Shown: positions 1-4,930 of the stretch, piece after piece
Numbering within the stretch: the first letter of the stretch is position 1
Layout of the letters: each line of letters begins with the position of its first letter
Made by a program: the position numbers and the translations under genes
NCBI GenBank assembly: GCA_024278655.1
Contig: JAJRSV010000442.1
Location: 1 to 6,203, forward strand
Direction of reading: 5' to 3'
DNA: 6,203 nucleotides
Source of the DNA: Bacteroidota bacterium
Lineage (GTDB): Bacteria; Bacteroidota; Ignavibacteria; Ignavibacteriales; Ignavibacteriaceae
Notes under the pieces: generated by a model
What the model was told of the DNA's origin: nothing
Databases searched by the model: none
Seen by the model: the letters and a program-made list of their open reading frames with translations, nothing else

Positions 1-936
1 ATTAATTGTGCTTCCGTCAGATAATGCATCAACAGCAAAAGATGAATCGGTTATTCCATACTGAACACCGTAAGTAAGTGTGGAGTTATCATTAACTGTA
101 AACGGCTGCGAGATAAGGTAACTGTTCAACATCTGGCGGCTGGTAATATTTACAGTATCATCAATCTCGATAAAATCAATATTCTCAGCGTTTAAGGTTA
201 TATCGCCCACAGCAAAGTAAAACTGCGCCGAGTCTTTTGCCACAACTCCTTCCCTGCCTTTAAATATAGCTGCCACAGTTTGCTTATTTATACCCCCGGA
301 CAGGTTCTCCGAAAGACTAAAACTATAGGGAGTTGTTTCTGATTGAAACGAATTGGCAAACATATTGCTTAATATACTTCCGTTATTAACCTGAAGATCT
401 TCGCCTGTGGTTGTAAGTGTTCGTATAGTTGTTGGATACTCCTCACTCCTTACATATTTATTCACAAAGGAAGAACCGCTTATCTGACTCCAGGCAAAAG
501 CAAATTTCTCATCATCCGATTTGTTTATATTTACACTTTGCACATTATCACCGTAAACATATAAGCTTGACCAACCGGAAGAGTTTGTCCTGCTTTTGAA
601 AAGCACTTTTGTTTCTCCCTGTTGCATTCCCGGACCCGAAGCAACATTTTCCCTGTAACCAATCCATACTAGCTTTATCTCTTCACTGCTTACTACCATT
701 CTGCCTGTGATCGAAGGAGAATAATTTTTTGAGTAGCCGCTCCCTTTTGACACATATTTATCAACAGGTGAAATAACAATAACGCCGTTCGTAAAATCCC
801 AGTACAAGTTTTGGTAATAAATTTCCGTATCGAAGTGCTGATAAGCAAGGTGAAAGAGTTGGTTCGGGTTGTTGTCTTTTCTGACGTAAACCGTAGGGTT
901 ATAATAATCCTGCCCTGTTAGTTTATCACTTTTTAA
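1..936 (-). pseudogene. In-frame continuation of the exported repeat protein beyond a TAA codon, cut by the left edge
   Basis: After the TAA at 939-937 the same frame stays open for all 312 codons to position 1; I checked every triplet. The translation is protein-like and continues the repeat pattern of the upstream part: DYYNPTVYVRKDNN ... LFHLAYQHFDTEIYYQNLYW, then YSPSITGRMVVSSEEIKLVW, then FAFAWSQISGSS. Later comes GREGVVAKDSAQFYFAVGD, followed by YGVQYGITDSSFAVDALSD near the edge. I recall similar C-terminal parts in Ignavibacteria secreted proteins that end in a type IX secretion sorting domain; any such domain would lie outside the window. It is unlikely to be a separate gene: the first in-frame start-like codons are TTG at 807, GTG at 753 and ATG at 699, all inside the repeat-like sequence and without an evident ribosome site. 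Best reading: the distal part of one gene of at least 777 codons split by a nonsense codon, or by a sequencing error. Confidence 0.8.
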
Positions 937-2331
937 TTAGGTGGTTGAAGGAACGTTAAGTAGACAAATTGAATAATAAAGTTGATGAGTAACACTCTCC
1001 CATACAAATAAAGCGTTATTACCATAACTCCAGCCAACGACGGGATTAGTATTAATATCACTAAAACCTGTGCCGGGCGGACTGAAATCAACATCATCTA
1101 TTCTGAAGGTATTATCACTCGGGTTGTAAACAGCATATCGTATTTTATAACTCGTTCCCCATTTTTCCTGCCATACAACTACAAAGGTATTATCTGCTGC
1201 TCCGTAATCCATAGAAGGCAGTTTTGCTTCGTCGGTATTTAGGGGTTTACCGTTGTTCATAATATTCCAGGTTTGCCCGTTATCAGTGCTTTTCTCAACC
1301 CATATATAGTCCATACTTTCGTAAGTAATATACATCGTACCATCTGGTGTTCTAACAAACTTACGCTGGCTGTTGTTTGCGTAAGCATTTGCATTGTTTG
1401 AGTGGTGGGGGTATTTGTAAAGCGCAGTGTATGTTTCGTTGTCTATTGGCCATATCGTTCTTTCGGTAGCGAGATTATGGTCATCTGTCCACCATACAAA
1501 TCTATAGTCTTTTCCATTTATATTTTGCTGAAACGGAGCGGAAATTTGTCCGCTGTTTTGGTCAACAATGTTTGCTACTATTCCCGCCGGTACTGTTCCA
1601 TCAAACTCGGTCTGATCATCTCTGTAAATATCGTATCTCTTCTTTAATACTCCTTGTATCTCGGCTCCGTTATCGTTAGATGCCACAGTATAATTAAAGT
1701 TTCTGGTCGTGCCACCATTAATTGGTTGAAAATTTCCTGCATTCATTGGTTTTCTTTGCCATTTACTATTATTTATCCCACTTTGATTCCAGACACGATA
1801 ATAATTCCCGCTCTGTTGATCTATGGCGCCAACCAATAAGTTTTCACCTGTGATTTTAAAAGATGACGACCCATTGCTTTTTGCTTCACCATCAATATTA
1901 ACAGTTCCATCATAAAAATTATTAGTCACTATAATAGTATGTTTTACATAAAATGTAATTGTTTGTTCTGCAACCTTAAAACTACCTTGTCCATTATAGG
2001 TCTCCCACAATTCAAGTCTCCAAGTATAAGTAGCGGGTGGCAAATACCACCACTGGTCTATACCATTTCCAATATTTGATTGTTGATCCGGATATGGCGG
2101 TGGAAATAATTTTATATAATACCCAATTAAATTTGGATCGTTAGATAGTTCCCAACCATAGGTTAAATTTAAAGGTATCGTTGTTTGTGTTGCTGCTTCA
2201 TTGATAGCATCGTGTACGGTCTGACTATTTACCGGATTGGTAAAATAAATAGACTGTGCAGGACTATTCTCTGTAACATTTAAACAAATTAACACTGTTA
2301 ACAGCAGTTGAATTATAAAGAGCTTTTTCAT
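937..2331 (-). CDS. Large exported protein with Asp-box/BNR-like repeats, 5' part of a frame interrupted by TAA
   Basis: This is a 464-codon frame with a typical export signal: MKK, a hydrophobic stretch at residues 4-18, and a plausible signal peptidase I site near A25-Q-S27. Cys16 is not in a good lipobox. Residues about 28-130 look like an Ig/fibronectin-like beta domain ending in YTWRLELWE and ITFYVKH. Residues 131-185 resemble a small beta module (TNNFYDGTVNIDG ... YYRVWN) that I associate with secreted Ignavibacteria proteins. From about 320 the chain becomes propeller-like, with an exact Asp-box, S348-T-D-N-G-Q-T-W355, followed by strands such as FVVVWQEK and LFVWES. The ATG at 2331 is supported by the signal peptide and by AAGGG on the minus strand at 2341-2345, 9 nt upstream. 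No catalytic residues identify it as a sialidase, so function is unknown. The frame ends at TAA 939-937, but the same frame continues open afterwards, so this is probably the front part of a longer gene. Confidence 0.85.
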   Translation of the reverse strand: MKKLFIIQLLLTVLICLNVTENSPAQSIYFTNPVNSQTVHDAINEAATQTTIPLNLTYGWELSNDPNLIGYYIKLFPPPYPDQQSNIGNGIDQWWYLPPATYTWRLELWETYNGQGSFKVAEQTITFYVKHTIIVTNNFYDGTVNIDGEAKSNGSSSFKITGENLLVGAIDQQSGNYYRVWNQSGINNSKWQRKPMNAGNFQPINGGTTRNFNYTVASNDNGAEIQGVLKKRYDIYRDDQTEFDGTVPAGIVANIVDQNSGQISAPFQQNINGKDYRFVWWTDDHNLATERTIWPIDNETYTALYKYPHHSNNANAYANNSQRKFVRTPDGTMYITYESMDYIWVEKSTDNGQTWNIMNNGKPLNTDEAKLPSMDYGAADNTFVVVWQEKWGTSYKIRYAVYNPSDNTFRIDDVDFSPPGTGFSDINTNPVVGWSYGNNALFVWESVTHQLYYSICLLNVPSTT

Positions 2332-2340
2332 AACAATATT

Positions 2341-2345
2341 CCCTT
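2341..2345 (-). promoter_or_regulatory. Ribosome binding site of the exported repeat protein
   Basis: AAGGG on the minus strand lies 9 nt before the ATG at 2331. It is the only purine-rich Shine-Dalgarno-like sequence close to that start and supports it over internal codons, which would also remove the signal peptide. Confidence 0.45.
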
Positions 2346-2443
2346 ATTTTAATTTAACTGGCAATGTGTTATATTTTCGTTGCAAATAAAGAAGGGCATA
2401 AAAAACCCTAAGTAGGTGAGCAGCCTATTATTTGTTTGCAAGT

Positions 2444-2469
2444 AGGAACGGTGTTGCCGCACCGTTCCT
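2444..2469. terminator. Perfect 10-bp hairpin in the gap between the two exported-protein genes
   Basis: AGGAACGGTG (2444-2453) and CACCGTTCCT (2460-2469) are exact reverse complements around the 6-nt loop TTGCCG. The hairpin begins 31 bp past the TAG stop of the lipoprotein gene (2503-2501) and lies upstream of the next gene, where a terminator would be expected. The short T run follows the stem on the plus side (2468-2472), not on the minus strand that is transcribed here. If it terminates minus-strand transcription it therefore lacks a U tract. An RNA-stabilising stem or a stray palindromic repeat are alternatives. Confidence 0.5.
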
Positions 2470-2500
2470 TTTAATTTATTTATCTTTACTCATTTGCCTC

Positions 2501-3520
2501 CTACTTATCCTGTAATGTTCCTCTTATCATTACGTTTAATGCTTTTTCGGAATTCCATCCCCAAAAGAAAACATCTTTATCTAAAATTAATGAACCAACA
2601 GCATCAAGATCTGTTGGGTAAAGAATCTTAACGTCACTACCATTGTAATGCATTATTCCGCCATAACCTGTTCCAAAAAAATCCTTTTCACTTCTTCCTA
2701 AAACGGTACTTACGTATCCGCTGGCGGAAAGATCTTTCCAAAATTCTAATTTGTAATTTCTGTATTTGTATATTTTTCTGTTAATAGTAACGTAAACATT
2801 TTCTCCTATGTTAAATAACCCGGGCCAATGATAATCCGAATAAATTTCTGTTAATTTATTCTTACCATCAAAGACAAATATCTTATCAAGAAATCCATTG
2901 TCATAATTTGTAGCGGATATTATGTAATTACCATCGTATGCTTTTTTAATATAATGGAAACCCACCCTTATATCAGGTATATTAAGATATTTCCAGTCAG
3001 TTCCGTTATATTTAAGTATTATCCCTTTATAACCTGAACCATCGTAATTGTCTGCGCTACCTACTGCATAGATATTGTTTTCTGATGTTCCGAAAATATC
3101 ATTAATGATTATTTCATCATATCCCGGAAGCGAAAATTCCTTAAATTTGATCCACTGAATCCCATCATATTTCCAAATAGTATTATACATATCCCCTGCT
3201 AAAATATTATTTGCTGAAAAGCCAAATATAGCGTAGAAACCCGAACTGAGCCATTGATCAGACTTAGTCCATTTTTCGCCATCATAGTGCCATAAGCAAT
3301 CCTTATAAGAGGTTCCTACAGCAACTGCCCAAATGTCATTGGGACTACTCCCCCAAATAGAAGTGATAGCAAACCAATCATCAGCAAGCAAAGTATCTGC
3401 TTCCCAAACATAATCTCTTCTGCCGGGAGGGATATTGTCATCATTGTTGACAGGGTTATCGCTGCAGGTGTTTAGCATAACTATTATGGTTGCTATAAAA
3501 ATTAATATTATCTTTTTCAT
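2501..3520 (-). CDS. Probable lipoprotein with propeller-like WGSS/NDIWAV/YDG repeats
   Basis: This is a 339-residue protein with an export signal at residues 1-18 and Cys19 in LNT-C-SDNP, which resembles a Bacteroidota lipoprotein signal although Thr at -1 is not the usual Gly, Ala or Ser. The rest is a degenerate repeat of about 40-55 residues: SIWGSSPNDIWAV ... LWHYDGEKW (54-84), AIFGFSANNILAG ... IWKYDGIQW (97-123), DIFGTSENNIYAVG ... ILKYNGTDW (141-176), IISATNYDNG ... IFVFDG (200-219), NVYVTINRKIYKYRNYKLEFW (241-261), TVLGRSEKDFFGTGYGGIMHYNG (272-294), and a last weaker unit at about 310-333. About seven units suggest a closed beta-propeller. No catalytic motif is visible, so binding or a structural role at the cell surface is an inference. 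The ATG at 3520 is supported by the signal sequence and by a GGTGAA six nt upstream. The gap to the next gene downstream is 169 bp. Confidence 0.85.
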   Translation of the reverse strand: MKKIILIFIATIIVMLNTCSDNPVNNDDNIPPGRRDYVWEADTLLADDWFAITSIWGSSPNDIWAVAVGTSYKDCLWHYDGEKWTKSDQWLSSGFYAIFGFSANNILAGDMYNTIWKYDGIQWIKFKEFSLPGYDEIIINDIFGTSENNIYAVGSADNYDGSGYKGIILKYNGTDWKYLNIPDIRVGFHYIKKAYDGNYIISATNYDNGFLDKIFVFDGKNKLTEIYSDYHWPGLFNIGENVYVTINRKIYKYRNYKLEFWKDLSASGYVSTVLGRSEKDFFGTGYGGIMHYNGSDVKILYPTDLDAVGSLILDKDVFFWGWNSEKALNVMIRGTLQDK

Positions 3521-3526
3521 AACGGC

Positions 3527-3532
3527 TTCACC
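3527..3532 (-). promoter_or_regulatory. Weak Shine-Dalgarno-like site of the lipoprotein gene
   Basis: GGTGAA on the minus strand lies 6 nt before the ATG at 3520. The match to the 16S anti-Shine-Dalgarno sequence is only partial; the signal peptide is the stronger argument for this start. Confidence 0.3.
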
Positions 3533-3569
3533 AAAAAATTAGTTCGGTAATAAAAAGGAATGAAATTAA

Positions 3570-3584
3570 TTAACAGTATGTTAA
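3570..3584. promoter_or_regulatory. 15-bp palindrome upstream of the lipoprotein gene
   Basis: TTAACA and TGTTAA are exact inverted copies around a central GTA, about 50 bp before the lipoprotein start at 3520. The position suits an operator, but AT-rich sequence produces such palindromes by chance and I cannot link it to a regulator. Confidence 0.2.
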
Positions 3585-3772
3585 ACTTTTCTTTACGGAT
3601 ATTAATTATGCGGCAACAGAAAAGTTTTATTAGAATAGTAAAAGGGTTATAAAGTATTTTTACCATTAGTGCCCCCTATCTCATCAAAACAAAAAATATT
3701 AAAAATAATCCTTCCCCAAACTCTGCGGGGGGGGTAAAAAATTTTGCGCTTTCATTTGTATCCCAATTATAA

Positions 3773-3820
3773 TCGGAAAAATATTTTACATAAAGAACAT
3801 AAGATATTTCGGAAAAATAT
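3773..3820. repeat. Two copies of a 12-bp direct repeat, 36 bp apart
   Basis: TCGGAAAAATAT occurs at 3773-3784 and again at 3809-3820. No gene covers it. It could be a duplicated protein-binding site or a chance duplication in A-rich DNA; I see no further evidence for either. Confidence 0.4.
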
Positions 3821-3874
3821 GCAACAAATAAAACGGGTCTTCTCAATTATTTGAATGAGCGCATAGGTTTTAAT

Positions 3875-3958
3875 AAAGACAAAAGAATAAAACTTCTAAA
3901 ATCAAAAATCCCTGCCTGCCTCTGGTAGGGATGATGGGTGTCCGATATTCATAAAAAG
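3875..3958. repeat. Left copy of an imperfect direct repeat flanking the hairpin cluster
   Basis: Four short blocks occur here in the same order and orientation as in 4257-4332: AAAGACAAAAG (3875-3885), ACTTCTAAA (3892-3900), ATGGGTGT (3934-3941) and ATAAAAAG (3951-3958). This copy also contains a small hairpin, CCCTGCC/GGTAGGG (3910-3916 and 3924-3930, one G-T pair), that is absent from the other copy. Confidence 0.45.
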
Positions 3959-4014
3959 CGTAAGCAAGCGCCCCCGCCTGCGTTGCTGCATTATTATCGT
4001 ACTTTCTTATTGCA

Positions 4015-4040
4015 GCAGAAATATTTCACCCCGCCGGGGT
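4015..4040 (-). repeat. Palindromic repeat unit 1: hairpin plus GAAATATTTCTGC tail
   Basis: Read on the minus strand, the stem ACCCC/GGGGT (4028-4040, 3-nt loop) is followed by GAAATATTTCTGC (4027-4015). The layout, a short stem followed by an AT-rich tail around TATTT, is shared with the units at 4069-4094 and 4153-4179. I recall very similar hairpin-plus-tail units scattered between genes in Bacteroidota and Ignavibacteria genomes. Confidence 0.5.
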
Positions 4041-4068
4041 TTTTCCTTTATTATCCTATACCTTTTTA

Positions 4069-4094
4069 CTACCAACATTCCACGCCTACGGCGT
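4069..4094 (-). repeat. Palindromic repeat unit 2: ACGCC/GGCGT hairpin plus tail
   Basis: The 5-bp stem is ACGCC (4082-4086) with GGCGT (4090-4094) around a 3-nt loop. On the minus strand it is followed by GGAATGTTGGTAG (4081-4069). This tail aligns with those of units 1 and 3 while the stem sequence is different, the pattern expected if the stem changes by paired mutations. Confidence 0.5.
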
Positions 4095-4152
4095 TATTCT
4101 TCGATAATAATCGCTTTGTTACTTATCTGTTGAAATTCGGGATATTATAATA

Positions 4153-4179
4153 GTCTCGTTAGAGACGACCTATTTGTAA
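4153..4179 (+). repeat. Palindromic repeat unit 3: GTCTC/GAGAC hairpin plus GACCTATTTGTAA tail
   Basis: The stem is GTCTC (4153-4157) with GAGAC (4162-4166), loop GTTA, followed directly by GACCTATTTGTAA (4167-4179). It is in the opposite orientation to units 1 and 2, and the next hairpin starts immediately at 4180. Confidence 0.55.
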
Positions 4180-4199
4180 CACGGCAGGGAACTGCCGTG
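4180..4199 (+). repeat. Perfect 8-bp hairpin abutting repeat unit 3
   Basis: CACGGCAG (4180-4187) and CTGCCGTG (4192-4199) are exact inverted copies around GGAA. It is the strongest stem in the cluster but lacks the TATTT-type tail, being followed by an A-rich stretch. It may be a partner module of the repeat family or a terminator-like stem. Confidence 0.55.
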
Positions 4200-4225
4200 A
4201 CAGAAAGAAAAAACCGAAAACAAAA

Positions 4226-4251
4226 GTTCCATCGGAACGGTCTATGCTACA
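4226..4251 (+). repeat. Palindromic repeat unit 4: GTTCC/GGAAC hairpin plus GGTCTATGCTACA tail
   Basis: The stem is GTTCC (4226-4230) with GGAAC (4234-4238), loop ATC, followed by GGTCTATGCTACA (4239-4251). It has the same orientation as unit 3 and a related but diverged tail, matching best in its first seven bases. Confidence 0.45.
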
Positions 4252-4256
4252 AGATA

Positions 4257-4332
4257 AAAGACAAAAGTAAAAAGATAAAAGTGTTTAACTTCTAAACTCT
4301 AAAATTCATAATGGGTGTTCGTAAATAAAAAG
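4257..4332. repeat. Right copy of the imperfect direct repeat
   Basis: The matching blocks are AAAGACAAAAG (4257-4267), ACTTCTAAA (4288-4296), ATGGGTGT (4311-4318) and ATAAAAAG (4325-4332). They are colinear with those in 3875-3958. The spacing differs between the copies, so this is an old or composite duplication rather than a clean terminal repeat. Confidence 0.45.
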
Positions 4333-4338
4333 AGTTGA

Positions 4339-4377
4339 TTATTACAGCAGGCGTAGTCGTGGCTTACACCGTAATAA
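4339..4377. repeat. Long imperfect hairpin downstream of the cytochrome gene
   Basis: TTATTAC (4339-4345) and GTAATAA (4371-4377) are exact inverted copies. Inside them GGCGTA and TACACC pair with one mismatch, with a small bulge on the left arm. It starts about 30 bp past the cytochrome stop (TAA at 4409-4407), so it could act in 3'-end formation of that transcript, though no clear T run follows it on the minus strand. It may instead be another palindromic repeat. Confidence 0.35.
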
Positions 4378-4406
4378 TAATGCGGAGCGTTGCTATATAA
4401 AGGGGA

Positions 4407-4829
4407 TTATCTGCTCAACAAATAATCGGCAATTTTGCCCAAATCTTTCACATCCTTGTTGTTGAAACTCGGCATTAACATTTGAGGGTATTGCTCCCTG
4501 TATTTTTTAAATCTTTCCGAATTCATAAATGAGGAAGGATTCCTTAAGTAGTTAATAAGTTCCTGCCTGCTGAAATGATCGGCTATATTTTTTAACTCCG
4601 GTCCCTTTGTGGTTCCTTTCAAATCGGTACCGTGACAATCGGCACAACCGAAAACAGACATTAGTTCCATACCGGATAAATTTTCGGTAGAAACCTGTTC
4701 GGACTGACCCAACATACCGGATGGTGGTGATTTTCTTAAAACTTCATCCTCTTTTGTAACTCTTCCGAGTATGAACAGAATTACAAAAAGCATCAGAAAA
4801 GAAGCAACCCATATTTGAGGTTTAGTCAT
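4407..4829 (-). CDS. Membrane-anchored monohaem cytochrome c
   Basis: This 140-residue protein has one N-terminal hydrophobic segment (about residues 7-22), which anchors it in the membrane or acts as an export signal. A low-complexity linker (about 23-50) leads to a class I cytochrome c domain. The single haem site is C62-A-D-C65-H66, followed by G76-P77 in the usual Gly-Pro position and by M119-P-S-F, where Met119 is the probable second axial ligand. The C-terminal helix is KDLGKIADYLLSR. The domain is expected to face the periplasm and pass electrons between respiratory complexes; its partners cannot be named from this window. The ATG at 4829 gives a short positively charged start before the hydrophobic segment, with only a weak AGGT four nt upstream. 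Lpd lies 101 bp upstream on the same strand, so co-transcription is possible but unproven. Confidence 0.92.
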   Translation of the reverse strand: MTKPQIWVASFLMLFVILFILGRVTKEDEVLRKSPPSGMLGQSEQVSTENLSGMELMSVFGCADCHGTDLKGTTKGPELKNIADHFSRQELINYLRNPSSFMNSERFKKYREQYPQMLMPSFNNKDVKDLGKIADYLLSR

Positions 4830-4861
4830 ATCTACCTATTAAATTGTTTCGGTTCAAAATT

Positions 4862-4869
4862 CAAAAATA
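4862..4869 (-). promoter_or_regulatory. Possible Bacteroidota-type -7 element before the cytochrome gene
   Basis: TATTTTTG on the minus strand fits the TAnnTTTG -7 consensus known from Bacteroidota sigma factors and lies about 33 nt before the cytochrome ATG. A clear TTTG -33 element at the usual 19-21 nt spacing is missing, and the sequence is AT-rich, so this is only a candidate. If real, the cytochrome would have its own promoter rather than depend on lpd. Confidence 0.22.
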
Positions 4870-4930
4870 TTGAACAGAAACTTACTAAAAGAGTGTAATA
4901 TTACAAATAACCCGGTATGAATTAATACGC

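Larger units (their letters stand above)
3521..4406. other. 886-bp intergenic region without a convincing gene
   Basis: I find no protein-like frame and no tRNA or other recognisable RNA gene here. The part next to the lipoprotein gene (3521-3900) is very AT-rich and holds a 15-bp palindrome, a run of eight G and a 12-bp direct repeat. The part next to the cytochrome gene (3900-4380) is a patchwork of short GC-rich hairpins in both orientations within A-rich sequence. The region must include the promoter of the lipoprotein gene, but I could not point to a convincing -10/-35 or TTTG/TAnnTTTG pair. Together the content looks like accumulated palindromic repeat units rather than decayed genes. 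Confidence 0.7.

Noticed and set aside
697..699. ATG as the start of a separate gene downstream of the TAA at 937-939
   Set aside because: It lies 237 bases past the stop, inside repeat-like sequence that already continues the upstream protein, without a ribosome site or signal peptide.
348..938. Frameshift rather than nonsense codon at the break in the exported protein
   Set aside because: The protein-like translation on both sides of 937-939 is in the same frame, so no insertion or deletion is needed.
1402..1839. Two plus-strand open frames of 81 and 61 codons
   Set aside because: Both lie antisense inside the well-supported exported repeat protein and have no protein-like features of their own.
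3938..4150. A 70-codon plus-strand open frame in the intergenic region
   Set aside because: It runs straight through the hairpin repeats, its translation is low in complexity with no domain or signal, and there is no ribosome site. The repeat units explain the sequence better.
3910..4380. CRISPR array
   Set aside because: The repeats are short, differ in stem sequence, lie in both orientations and have irregular spacing; there are no identical repeats with unique spacers and no cas gene nearby.
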